Shown: positions 1-6,827, counted from the stretch's first letter. The stretch: 7,056 nucleotides of DNA from Lachnospiraceae bacterium UBA3801 (GCA_002368685.1 DFEN01000069.1:1-7056), one strand, 5' to 3'. Numbers and translations: made by a program. The notes: generated by a model not told the origin, from the letters alone.

Positions 1-2055
1 AATATGAGTAATGAGATCAAGCTTCCGATAAATGCTATGATCAGTTCTGCAAGTAATATGCTTAAGGACGGAACAGAAGACGAAGAGACACAGAGGAAGC
101 TTAGTGAAATAGTAAATAAAGGACATGACGTTATAGGAAAGGTTGATGAGACCATACTTCTTGCCAGACTTGAGTCCGGAGCAGAAGAGGTAAAGAATGA
201 ACCGTATTCTATAACTACTCTTGTTTGTGATATATCAGATAGTATGCTTAATAAGCTGACAGATCTACCTATCAAATTCCTTGTAGACCTTGGAGATAGC
301 ATACCTGATATTCTTATAGGTGATTTTGATAAGATAAAGAGCGTGCTTGAAATATTGCTTGATAACTCCATCAAGTATACCAAGGAAGGTTCAATCACTC
401 TGTCACTAGATTACTATAATACAGAAAGTACAGGGGATAACTCCTCTAATCTTGTTTTCAGTATATCTGATACGGGTATCGGTATTACAGAAGAGAGACT
501 TGAGCATATATTTGAGATTTATTACACCGATGAGGCTAAGAAGAAGTCTGCAAGTGAAGGAATGGGTGTCAGTCTTTCTATTGCAAAGAAGCTTGCTTCT
601 ATCATGGGTGGAGATATTGTAGTTGAGAGTACTTATGGAGCTGGTGCAACATTTACCTTCTCCCTTAAGCAGGAAATTCCTGATATGTCAGGAAATATGA
701 TACCTCTTAACGATAATACGATCGAGAGAGTATCAAGAGAAGAAGCTGAAAGAATGTGGGCCCCAGATTTACATATCTTAGTAGTTGATGACGTTGAGCT
801 TAGTAGAAATGTAGCTGAAGATGTTATCAAGACTATGGAAATCAAGTGTGATACGGCAGCAAGTGGTGTCAGCGCTATAGATATGGTTATGACAAATAAA
901 TACGATATGGTATTCATGGATGTTGCTATGCCGGTTATGAATGGTATAGAGGCTCTTAAGGAAATTAGAGACCTGTGTGATGAATACTATACAAATCTTC
1001 CTATTATAGCTATGTCTGAGGATGTTATCGGTAAGAATAAGCAGGAAATAATTGATGAAGGCTTCTCAGACGTTATACTTAAGCCGTTTGATATTACCGT
1101 ACTTGCGAGCCTTTTAACACGCTTCGTTGATAATGAGAAGATTAAATATAGAACTAGTGATGTTACACAGTATATTAGCGAGTCCAGATTCAGTGAGGGT
1201 CTTAAGAAGCTTGAAGATCTGCTAGATGTCGTTAGCGTTATAGAACGTATCGGTGGAAATATTGATGTTTATAATAGAATCCTAAGTACCTTCTATAACC
1301 AGAATAAGGATGCTATCCCTGAACTTGAGGATAAACTCACATCTGATTATAGAATATTCAGAAATAGAATCCATAATATCAGAACTGGATTCCAGAATAT
1401 TGGAGCAGCCGAGGGCGCAGAAATTGCACTTAGAATAGAAAATGCCATTAATATTGGTAATAAGAATTATGTTATCAATAATATTAGTCTTATTTATGAC
1501 TGTCTCAATGTAATAAATGAGGCTATAGAAGAATATATGCAATTCGTTGAACTACAGAATGGCGTTTCAGATGAAGAATATGCGGCTGTATATAAGTCTA
1601 GAACAGAGGTTCTGACGAGTGAAATGAAGAATATATCGAAGGATACGGATGAGGCATCCACTAATAAATCTGAATCTGACTTCGTTGATGAAGAAGAGTA
1701 CGACGATGATGAGTATGAAGACGATGATGAGTATGAGGATGATGTCGAGTACGAAGACGACGACGAGTACGAAGATGACGATGAATATGAAGATGATGAT
1801 GAATACGAAAACGATGAAGATGAATCTGAGAAGATTAATATAATAGACATTTCACTTCTTAAACAAATGAAGGAAGCTACATATACAGAAGATATCGTTA
1901 AGATTAACGATATAATGTTTGAGATATGTAAAGAAGAATATGGAAATGAAGATCAGGAATTCATAAATGCCCTTAAAGAAACAATTAATCATAAGGATAT
2001 GATTGAAATAAATGATCTGCTTGTTACATATATAAATCTAAAGAGTGGTATGTAA
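1..2055 (+). CDS. Hybrid histidine-kinase-like protein (degenerate HisKA, HATPase, REC, HPt, acidic repeat), 5'-truncated
   Basis: The frame is open from base 1. The ATG at 4 is not the true start: it is the Met of the H-box (family consensus N-M-S-H-E-I-R-T-P), so sensor domains must lie upstream. Numbering from that Met, the H-box reads SNEIKLPINA, with Asn3 where the phosphorylated His should be. A HATPase_c domain follows (about 70-225) with N-box DN120-121, G1 box DTGIG 156-160 and G2 box GMG 186-188. The receiver domain (about 257-375) keeps acidic pair D262/D263, phosphoacceptor D306, S338 and K360-P361. An HPt-like helical domain (about 400-515) keeps His457 in HNIRTGFQNIGA, although the usual K-G after the His is R-T. 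Next come an acidic repeat (562-609) and a duplicated helical module (618-675). Probably a cytoplasmic or membrane-anchored phosphorelay node. I infer that it takes phosphate from, or removes it from, a partner rather than autophosphorylating at the usual His. Signals and targets are unknown. Confidence 0.88.
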   Translation, partial: NMSNEIKLPINAMISSASNMLKDGTEDEETQRKLSEIVNKGHDVIGKVDETILLARLESGAEEVKNEPYSITTLVCDISDSMLNKLTDLPIKFLVDLGDSIPDILIGDFDKIKSVLEILLDNSIKYTKEGSITLSLDYYNTESTGDNSSNLVFSISDTGIGITEERLEHIFEIYYTDEAKKKSASEGMGVSLSIAKKLASIMGGDIVVESTYGAGATFTFSLKQEIPDMSGNMIPLNDNTIERVSREEAERMWAPDLHILVVDDVELSRNVAEDVIKTMEIKCDTAASGVSAIDMVMTNKYDMVFMDVAMPVMNGIEALKEIRDLCDEYYTNLPIIAMSEDVIGKNKQEIIDEGFSDVILKPFDITVLASLLTRFVDNEKIKYRTSDVTQYISESRFSEGLKKLEDLLDVVSVIERIGGNIDVYNRILSTFYNQNKDAIPELEDKLTSDYRIFRNRIHNIRTGFQNIGAAEGAEIALRIENAINIGNKNYVINNISLIYDCLNVINEAIEEYMQFVELQNGVSDEEYAAVYKSRTEVLTSEMKNISKDTDEASTNKSESDFVDEEEYDDDEYEDDDEYEDDVEYEDDDEYEDDDEYEDDDEYENDEDESEKINIIDISLLKQMKEATYTEDIVKINDIMFEICKEEYGNEDQEFINALKETINHKDMIEINDLLVTYINLKSGM
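1687..1830 (+). repeat. In-frame acidic hexad repeat (D-E-Y-E-D-D type)
   Basis: Inside the signalling gene, residues 562-609 are almost entirely Asp, Glu and Tyr. Tyrosines fall every six residues at 571, 577, 583, 589, 595 and 601, with an extra Tyr566, giving about six units of D-E-Y-E-D-D. One unit carries Val581 instead of Asp, and the last carries Asn603. GAT/GAC and TAC/TAT alternate between units, so the DNA copies are not identical; the array is either old or held by selection on the protein. It probably forms a flexible, highly negative linker between the HPt domain and the C-terminal module. The serine-rich reading frame on the opposite strand is a by-product of this repeat. Confidence 0.9.
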
Positions 2056-2080
2056 GTATGTTTGTTCACACAAAATATAC

Positions 2081-2110
2081 TTTACAAACCCTCTGGATAT
2101 ATATTATACT
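2081..2110 (+). promoter_or_regulatory. Candidate sigma-A promoter for the pan operon
   Basis: TTTACA at 2081-2086 resembles a -35 box, and TATACT at 2105-2110 resembles a -10 box, with an 18-base spacer. The region is AT-rich and sits 26 bases after the upstream stop codon. Transcription would begin near 2116-2118, leaving a leader of about 100 bases before panG. TATTAT at 2102-2107 is an alternative -10 with a short 15-base spacer. This is a match by eye only. Confidence 0.45.
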
Positions 2111-2127
2111 TCACTGCGGAAAAGGAT

Positions 2128-2151
2128 GGTATTCGATTTCGAAACTATACC
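2128..2151 (+). promoter_or_regulatory. Stem-loop in the panG leader
   Basis: GGTA at 2128-2131 pairs with TACC at 2148-2151, and TTCG at 2132-2135 pairs with CGAA at 2140-2143 around an ATTT loop. Four unpaired bases (ACTA, 2144-2147) remain on the 3' side. No T-run follows, so it is not a terminator. It lies between the candidate transcription start and the panG ribosome site. Firmicute pantothenate operons are known to carry a small leader RNA called the pan motif, a stem-loop with conserved bulged adenosines. I cannot say from sequence alone that this is one. Confidence 0.35.
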
Positions 2152-2184
2152 TGAAAGTGTCACTCAGTGGTTTTACAGTACAGC

Positions 2185-2217
2185 ATCACCTTTTAGCCAT
2201 ACGACTAAGGAGGTGAT
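2185..2217 (+). promoter_or_regulatory. Hairpin that can mask the panG Shine-Dalgarno
   Basis: ATCACCT at 2185-2191 is the exact reverse complement of AGGTGAT at 2211-2217, which is the 3' half of the panG ribosome site. Pairing can continue inward through two G-U pairs and one U-A pair to a stem of 10 with a 13-base loop (2195-2207). The ribosome site AAGGAGGTGAT (2207-2217) matches the 3' tail of 16S rRNA over 11 bases, so the leader arm imitates the anti-Shine-Dalgarno. A competing pairing also exists: GTGGT (2167-2171) with ATCAC (2185-2189), which would free the site. The layout suits translational control of the first pan gene; the ligand or factor, if any, is unknown. Confidence 0.5.
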
Positions 2218-2220
2218 AAT

Positions 2221-3060
2221 ATGAGGATTGGATTTATTGGAGCCGGTCGAGTAGGCTTTACCATGGGTAAATACCTGAAACTTCGAGGAGAAGATATAAC
2301 AGGTTATTACAGCCGAAATCCGGAACATGCAAGAGAGGCAGCTGATTTTACCGATACCTTTTGTTTTAGCAATGTACAGGAACTGATTGATAAAAGTGAT
2401 GCTATCATACTAACTGTAAGCGATTCTGCAATCAAAACAGTATTTGATTCTATCAAGACTTATCCAGGAATTGCAGAAAAGACTTTGTGCCATACCAGTG
2501 GTTCTATGTCATCTGATGTCTTTGATGACAGCCCGTTTCAGGTATATGGTTATTCTATCCATCCAATATACGCTATTTCTGATAAATATGCGTCATATAA
2601 AGATTTTTCCAATGCATTTATAACTATAGAAGGACACGAAAAGCATTTAGATGAGCTTGAGTCTATTTTTAAGTCTGCAGGGAATAAAACCGGCCGATTA
2701 AAATCTGAAGACAAATCTAAATATCATGCGTCCTGCGTTATGGCAAGTAATCTCGTATGTGGACTGTACGGAGCAGCTATTGACCTTTTGACGGAATGTG
2801 GCTTCGATAAGGAAACAGCAAATGAAATGCTTATATCTCTTTTTAGAGATAACGCCTTAGGAATTGCTGAAAAAGGACTCATAAAGCAGTTAACAGGTCC
2901 TGTTGATCGAAATGATGTAAGTACAGTTAAGAAGCATTTAGAAGTAATGAATGAAGAAACAAAGAGACTTTATATCGAAGCTTCTAAACATGCGCTTAAT
3001 ATAGCAAAAGAAAAAAATCCTGACGTGGATTACACGGAATTAACCAATTTATTAAAATAA
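2221..3060 (+). CDS. panG: Rossmann/DUF2520 NAD(P)H-dependent ketopantoate reductase, PanG type
   Basis: The 279-residue protein starts with a Rossmann fold whose nucleotide loop GAGRVG (7-12) fits GxGxxG. Its C-terminal half has DUF2520-type signatures: SIHP at 112-115, YHASCVMASN at 168-177 and TGPVDRND at 225-232. This architecture matches PanG, the alternative ketopantoate reductase described in Francisella and found in some Firmicutes; it is distinct from classical PanE. It would reduce ketopantoate to (R)-pantoate in the cytoplasm. The ATG at 2221 is fixed by a perfect ribosome site three bases upstream of a TAAT-type spacer. It is first in the run, 62 bases before panB, so PanB's product is its substrate. 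Family members outside pan clusters are often annotated only as DUF2520 proteins, so the name rests on fold plus context. Confidence 0.86.
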   Translation: MRIGFIGAGRVGFTMGKYLKLRGEDITGYYSRNPEHAREAADFTDTFCFSNVQELIDKSDAIILTVSDSAIKTVFDSIKTYPGIAEKTLCHTSGSMSSDVFDDSPFQVYGYSIHPIYAISDKYASYKDFSNAFITIEGHEKHLDELESIFKSAGNKTGRLKSEDKSKYHASCVMASNLVCGLYGAAIDLLTECGFDKETANEMLISLFRDNALGIAEKGLIKQLTGPVDRNDVSTVKKHLEVMNEETKRLYIEASKHALNIAKEKNPDVDYTELTNLLK

Positions 3061-3122
3061 TGTAGTTTTAAACGAAGAAAATTAGCTATTAGTTTGAAAA
3101 ATCTTAATAGGAGGATACGAAG

Positions 3123-3953
3123 ATGAAAAACACAAGTGTTACATTTAAGGAAATGAAGAAAAAAGGCGAGAAGATATCAATGCTTACTGCGTATGATTAT
3201 TCTACAGCCAAACTTGTAGATAAGGCAGGAATTAACGGAATTCTTGTTGGTGATTCCCTCGGAAATGTTATGCTCGGTTATCCTGATACTGTTTCAGTTA
3301 CTATGGAGGATATGATTCATCATGGTGCTGCAGTAGCAAGAGGTGCTGAGAACTCACTTGTTGTAATAGATATGCCATTTATGTCTTATCAGGCTAGCGT
3401 TTATGACGCTGTTGTAAATGCTGGACGACTTATGAAGGAAGGTAGAGCTGGAGCAGTTAAGCTTGAAGGTGGAGAAGAAATCATTCCTCAGGTTGAAGCA
3501 ATTGTAAAGGCGAGCATTCCTGTTATGGGACATATTGGTCTTACACCACAGTCTATCAATACACTTGGTGGATATAAAGCCCAGGGAAGAGATATTGCAT
3601 CTGCGAAAAAGCTTATCAAGGATGCTAAGATGCTGGAAGAAGCTGGAGCATTTTCTATTGTACTTGAATGTGTACCAGCAGACCTTGCAACTTATGTTAC
3701 AGAACAGCTCTCAATTCCAACAATCGGAATTGGTGGTGGCGCTGGAACAGATGGTCAGATTCTTGTTTACGCAGATATGCTTGCAATGTTTAGTGATTAT
3801 AGACCTAAGTTCGTTAAGAACTTCGCAAATGTAGGTGAACTCATGATGCAGGGCTTCAAAGATTACGATGCCGAAGTTAAGGCTGGTACATATCCAGCTC
3901 CTGAACATACTTACGCAATTGATCCAGAAGTACTTGCTGAAGCAATCAAATAA
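3123..3953 (+). CDS. panB: 3-methyl-2-oxobutanoate hydroxymethyltransferase
   Basis: PanB transfers a hydroxymethyl group from 5,10-methylenetetrahydrofolate to 2-oxoisovalerate, giving ketopantoate, the committed step of pantothenate synthesis. The 276-residue length is usual for this TIM-barrel enzyme. The metal- and substrate-site residues are present: D44 in VGDS, D83 in IDMPF and E115 in [13 protein letters not shown] (136-143) is a family signature, and E182 in LECVP corresponds to the catalytic Glu. AGGAGG at 3109-3114 lies eight bases before the ATG and fixes the start. The gene appears intact. Its stop codon is only six bases from the left end of the foldback element, so transcripts reaching panC must cross that element. 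Confidence 0.97.
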   Translation: MKNTSVTFKEMKKKGEKISMLTAYDYSTAKLVDKAGINGILVGDSLGNVMLGYPDTVSVTMEDMIHHGAAVARGAENSLVVIDMPFMSYQASVYDAVVNAGRLMKEGRAGAVKLEGGEEIIPQVEAIVKASIPVMGHIGLTPQSINTLGGYKAQGRDIASAKKLIKDAKMLEEAGAFSIVLECVPADLATYVTEQLSIPTIGIGGGAGTDGQILVYADMLAMFSDYRPKFVKNFANVGELMMQGFKDYDAEVKAGTYPAPEHTYAIDPEVLAEAIK

Positions 3954-3959
3954 TCTAAG

Positions 3960-4143
3960 ACCTCGCTATTCTGTCAGTATGCATTACGAGACATCGCTTT
4001 CGCTCGGTGCGGGCTGCCCCTAGCGGACGTCGATTTTTATCAAAATCGACTTGCTAAGCTCTCACTTCGCACTTTGTGCTCGTGAATCGCTAAGCACCGA
4101 GACCCGCAACGGTCCCGAATGCATATGACAGCAATAGCGAGGT
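3960..4143. repeat. Long foldback (palindromic) element between panB and panC
   Basis: The 26-base left end (3960-3985, beginning ACCTCGCTATT) and right end (4118-4143, ending AATAGCGAGGT) are inverted copies. They form 25 pairs with one unpaired base on each side. Inside them, CGAGAC (3987-3992) faces GTCCCG (4112-4117) with one mismatch, and CTCGGTGC (4003-4010) pairs perfectly with GCACCGAG (4094-4101). TAGCG (4021-4025) pairs with CGCTA (4088-4092). The tip has two hairpins: a 9-bp stem 4029-4037/4042-4050, and GCAC/GTGC at 4069-4079 flanked by TCAC/GTGA. The core is visibly richer in G and C than its neighbours and encodes nothing convincing. No clear target-site duplication flanks it, and no T-run follows it. 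It looks like a MITE-like or REP-like intergenic repeat, transcribed as a structured RNA inside the operon. Confidence 0.85.
4029..4050 (+). repeat. Hairpin at the tip of the foldback element
   Basis: GTCGATTTT (4029-4037) and AAAATCGAC (4042-4050) form a perfect 9-bp stem with a TATC loop. It is the strongest local hairpin inside the foldback element. The sequence after it is not T-rich, so it should not terminate transcription. Confidence 0.8.
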
Positions 4144-4162
4144 ATGTACATATTCATAAATT

Positions 4163-4167
4163 GGAGG
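4163..4167 (+). promoter_or_regulatory. Ribosome binding site fixing the panC start
   Basis: GGAGG at 4163-4167 lies eight bases before ATG 4176. The same frame is open back to an ATG at 4119, but that codon lies within the right arm of the foldback element and has no ribosome site. The upstream 19 codons are therefore not part of panC. Confidence 0.88.
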
Positions 4168-4175
4168 AAGAATAT

Positions 4176-5030
4176 ATGTCAGTTAAAGTGGTACACACAG
4201 TACAAGAAGTAAGAGAGGCAGTTAAGACTTGGAGAAAGGAAGGTTTAACAGTAGGACTTGTTCCAACAATGGGATTCCTGCACGCAGGACATCAGTCTCT
4301 TATAAAGAAGTCAGTTGAGCAGAATGATAAGACTGTAGTAAGTGTATTCGTTAATCCTACTCAGTTTGGTCCTAATGAAGATCTAGAGGCTTATCCAAGA
4401 GATCTGGAGAGGGATACAGCTCTATGTGATGAGACAGGAGCAGACCTTATCTTTAATCCGGATCCATCAGAAATGTATAGAGACGGCTTCGTTACATTTG
4501 TAGATATGAATGGTCTTAAGAATTATCTTTGCGGTTTATCAAGACCTGTTCATTTTAGTGGTGTTTGTACTGTATGTACTAAGCTCTTTAATATTGTATG
4601 CCCTGATAGAGCTTATTTTGGACAGAAGGATGCACAGCAGCTTGCAATTATTAAGAGAATGGTAGCTGACCTAAATATGCCTCTTGAAATAGTTGGTTGT
4701 CCTATCGTAAGAGAAGAGGACGGACTAGCTATGAGTTCTAGAAATACATATATGAATGCTGAGGAACGTAAGGCTGCCCTGATTCTTAGTAAATCTATTA
4801 AGCTTGGTCAGTCTCTAGTTGAGAATGGTGAGAGAGATGCTTCAGTAGTTAGAACAAAGATGTTAGAATTACTTGATACAGAGCCTATGGCTGATGTAGA
4901 GTATGTAAATGTAGTTAATAATCTGACAATGGAAGATATTGATACTATAGAAGGCGATGTTCTTGTGGCTATCGCAGTTAAGATTAATAATAAAGTTCGA
5001 CTTATTGATAACTTTATGGTGACAGTATAA
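4176..5030 (+). CDS. panC: Pantothenate synthetase (pantoate--beta-alanine ligase)
   Basis: PanC activates pantoate with ATP to pantoyl-adenylate and condenses it with beta-alanine, giving pantothenate. Starting at 4176 the protein has 284 residues, the usual length. It shows the nucleotidyltransferase signatures in order: [10 protein letters not shown] (30-39) containing the HxGH motif, VNPTQF (59-64), FGQKDAQQ (148-155) and the KMSKS-like AMSSRN (185-190). No key segment is missing. Its two substrates are made by PanB/PanG upstream and PanD downstream, 41 bases away. A longer start at 4119 would add a tail coded by the foldback element and is rejected. Expression probably depends on read-through across that element, unless a promoter is hidden near its right end. 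Confidence 0.97.
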   Translation: MSVKVVHTVQEVREAVKTWRKEGLTVGLVPTMGFLHAGHQSLIKKSVEQNDKTVVSVFVNPTQFGPNEDLEAYPRDLERDTALCDETGADLIFNPDPSEMYRDGFVTFVDMNGLKNYLCGLSRPVHFSGVCTVCTKLFNIVCPDRAYFGQKDAQQLAIIKRMVADLNMPLEIVGCPIVREEDGLAMSSRNTYMNAEERKAALILSKSIKLGQSLVENGERDASVVRTKMLELLDTEPMADVEYVNVVNNLTMEDIDTIEGDVLVAIAVKINNKVRLIDNFMVTV

Positions 5031-5071
5031 TTACCCCCACTACTTTAAGTGAAAATGAGGAAGGAAAAGTT

Positions 5072-5461
5072 ATGTTAGGAACATATTTAAAATCTAAGAT
5101 TCATAGAGCAGTTGTTACTCAGGCGGAGATTAATTACGTCGGTAGTATAACAATAGATGAGTCTCTCATGGAGGCCTGTGGTCTGATTGAATATGAAAAG
5201 GTTCAGGTCGCAGATGTAGATAATGGTAATCGTCTAGAAACTTATGTAATTGCAGGAGAAGCAGGTTCTGGTATCATTTGTTTAAATGGAGCCGCTGCAA
5301 GACTTGTTAATACTGGAGATAAGGTTATCATTATGAGTTATGCTCAGATGACCCCAGAAGAGTTTGCGGAGAATCCTCCAAAGGTAGTCTTCGTAAACGA
5401 AGATAATGAGATTGTAAGAGTGACTAGATACGAGAAACATGGTCAACTTTTTGATATATAA
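5072..5461 (+). CDS. panD: Aspartate 1-decarboxylase (pyruvoyl-dependent), proenzyme
   Basis: PanD decarboxylates L-aspartate to beta-alanine. The 129-residue proenzyme has the self-cleavage site Gly24-Ser25 (NYVGSIT); Ser25 becomes the pyruvoyl group of the alpha chain. Other active-site positions are present: K9, R12, R54, T57, Y58 and N72-G73-A74-A75. It begins with the typical [23 protein letters not shown] ribosome site (5057-5065) precedes the ATG. The gene is intact and lies between panC, which uses its product, and coaBC. No separate maturation factor is visible, and self-processing is usual in Firmicutes. Confidence 0.98.
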   Translation: MLGTYLKSKIHRAVVTQAEINYVGSITIDESLMEACGLIEYEKVQVADVDNGNRLETYVIAGEAGSGIICLNGAAARLVNTGDKVIIMSYAQMTPEEFAENPPKVVFVNEDNEIVRVTRYEKHGQLFDI

Positions 5462-5514
5462 TATTTTGTTATAGGTATCCTGAACGAGCAAAGTGAAGGA
5501 TTTAGTGAAGTTTT

Positions 5515-5520
5515 GAAAGG
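5515..5520 (+). promoter_or_regulatory. Ribosome binding site deciding the coaBC start
   Basis: GAAAGG (5515-5520) is only two bases from the first ATG (5523) but eight bases from the second in-frame ATG (5529). Normal spacing favours 5529, which also gives the family-typical N-terminus MLTGKNILLGVTGG. Confidence 0.6.
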
Positions 5521-5528
5521 ATATGCTT

Positions 5529-6728
5529 ATGCTTACAGGAAAGAATATATTACTAGGTGTAACAGGTGGTATTGCGGCTTATAAAATGGCTGATGTTGCC
5601 AGTATGCTAGTTAAACTTGGTGCAGATGTGCATGTAGTAATGACTGAGAATGCTACTAAATTTATAACAGCTGAGACATTTAGTGTACTTACTAAGAATA
5701 AGGTTTATGTGGATGTTTTTGACGAGAATCCGGATGACTATGTAAATGTACCACACATATCGCTTGGTACAAATGCGGATTGCATCCTTATTGCTCCAGC
5801 TACAGCGGATATTATTGGTAAAATAGCAAATGGTATAGCGGACGATATGGTTTCTACCGTTGTTTTACCAGCTCGTTGTCCAATCCTTGTGGCTCCATCT
5901 ATGAATGTTTATATGTTGGAGAATCCTATAGTTCAGGATAATATAGCTAAACTCAAGAAGTTTGGTTTTACTATAATTGAACCGGCCGAGGGACATCTCG
6001 CCTGTGGATATGATGGTAAGGGTAAGCTTCCTACACCTGAAGCTCTTGTAGAGCAGGTTCTTCTTGCTGCGGCAAAAGAAAAGGACTATACAGGTAAGAA
6101 GATTCTTGTTGATGCTGGACCAACTGAAGAGGCAATTGATCCAGTTAGATTTATCACAAATCATTCTTCTGGTAAGATGGGGTATGCTATTGCTAAAATA
6201 GCTGCTATGAGAGGTGCAGAAGTTACTCTAGTTTCTGGACCTACTAATCTTGATATACCAGCAGGAGTAAAGAGAGTGGATGTTATCTCTGCTGAGGATA
6301 TGTATAATGCTATGGTTTCAGAGGCTGAAGCTTCAGATATTATCATCATGTCAGCAGCTGTAGCGGATTTTACTCCTGAAACTGTAGCGGATAATAAGAT
6401 TAAGAAACAAAATGATTCGGAGGGTATGAGCCTTTCGCTTAAGAGAACAAAGGATATCCTTAAGACTCTTGGCGAGAATAAGAAGGCAGGCCAGAAGATA
6501 ATTGGTTTCTCAATGGAAACGGAGAATCTAATAGAAAATTCCCGTAAGAAGCTAGATAAAAAGAATGCGGATATGATTTGTGCCAATAGCTTAAAGACTG
6601 AAGGCGCTGGATATAAAGTTGATACTAATATAGTGACAATGATAACAAAGGATGATATGGTTGAGCTTCCTCTTATGTCAAAGGTTGAAGTGGCAGATAA
6701 GATACTTGATAAGATAAATGAGCTTTAA
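5529..6728 (+). CDS. coaBC: Bifunctional phosphopantothenoylcysteine decarboxylase / phosphopantothenate--cysteine ligase
   Basis: The C-terminal CoaB half joins 4'-phosphopantothenate to cysteine, typically with CTP; the N-terminal CoaC half, a flavoprotein, decarboxylates the product to 4'-phosphopantetheine. From 5529 the protein has 399 residues. CoaC signs are GVTGGIAAYK (10-19), catalytic-type H76 in VPHISLG, the substrate motif PSMNVYM (123-129) with N126, and the reductive Cys159 in GHLACGYDGKGK. Leu stands where the consensus after this motif often has Trp. CoaB starts near residue 190 with ILVDAGPTEEAIDPVRFITN and HSSGKMG, followed by SAAVADF and the KIKK lysines. The alternative ATG at 5523 adds only two residues. 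It lies 61-67 bases after panD, so the run continues past pantothenate into CoA synthesis; pantothenate kinase must be elsewhere. Confidence 0.96.
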   Translation: MLTGKNILLGVTGGIAAYKMADVASMLVKLGADVHVVMTENATKFITAETFSVLTKNKVYVDVFDENPDDYVNVPHISLGTNADCILIAPATADIIGKIANGIADDMVSTVVLPARCPILVAPSMNVYMLENPIVQDNIAKLKKFGFTIIEPAEGHLACGYDGKGKLPTPEALVEQVLLAAAKEKDYTGKKILVDAGPTEEAIDPVRFITNHSSGKMGYAIAKIAAMRGAEVTLVSGPTNLDIPAGVKRVDVISAEDMYNAMVSEAEASDIIIMSAAVADFTPETVADNKIKKQNDSEGMSLSLKRTKDILKTLGENKKAGQKIIGFSMETENLIENSRKKLDKKNADMICANSLKTEGAGYKVDTNIVTMITKDDMVELPLMSKVEVADKILDKINEL

Positions 6729-6770
6729 GGAATCTTTTCTAGCAATATCTTTATTAATATGGTAAAATTC

Positions 6771-6812
6771 TATGGTACGTTTCCGAGAGGGAACGTACCA
6801 TAATTATTTCTT
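6771..6812 (+). terminator. Hairpin after coaBC, probable intrinsic terminator
   Basis: TATGGTACGTTTCC (6771-6784) pairs with GGGAACGTACCATA (6789-6802) over 14 positions with one T-G pair, closed by a GAGA tetraloop. The following TTATTTCTT (6804-6812) is a moderate, interrupted T-run. It lies 42 bases past the coaBC stop and would end the pan-coa transcript. The T-run also runs directly into the pyrE ribosome site (6813-6819), so the hairpin could instead affect pyrE expression or protect its mRNA 5' end. Confidence 0.6.
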
Positions 6813-6827
6813 AGGAGGGCATCTACC

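Noticed and set aside
1494..1850. Serine-rich reading frame on the - strand
   Set aside because: It is the antisense of the acidic Asp/Glu/Tyr repeat; its Ser/Tyr composition is a mechanical result, and it has no independent ribosome site or family resemblance.
3960..4143. Foldback element as an intrinsic terminator, a CRISPR array or an RNA gene of known class
   Set aside because: No T-run follows the stem, there are no regularly spaced direct repeats, and I do not recognise a tRNA, riboswitch or other known RNA signature.
4125..4156. Possible promoter at the right end of the foldback element (ATGACA as -35)
   Set aside because: No -10 hexamer of good quality lies at a normal spacing; TACATA and TATTCA are poor matches, so the claim is not supported.
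4119..4175. Longer panC start adding 19 residues
   Set aside because: The extra codons lie in the foldback arm, have no ribosome site and match nothing in PanC; ATG 4176 has a well-spaced GGAGG.
5492..5510. Direct repeat AGTGAAG twice before coaBC
   Set aside because: Two 7-base purine-rich copies 12 bases apart in a short AT-rich gap are easily due to chance, with no supporting context.
6161..6586. Opposite-strand reading frame within coaBC
   Set aside because: It is a shadow of a well-conserved coding region and has no signal of its own.
6760..6768. Extended -10-like TGGTAAAAT before pyrE
   Set aside because: There is no recognisable -35 at the right distance, and a start near 6775 would cut into the hairpin stem; too weak to annotate.
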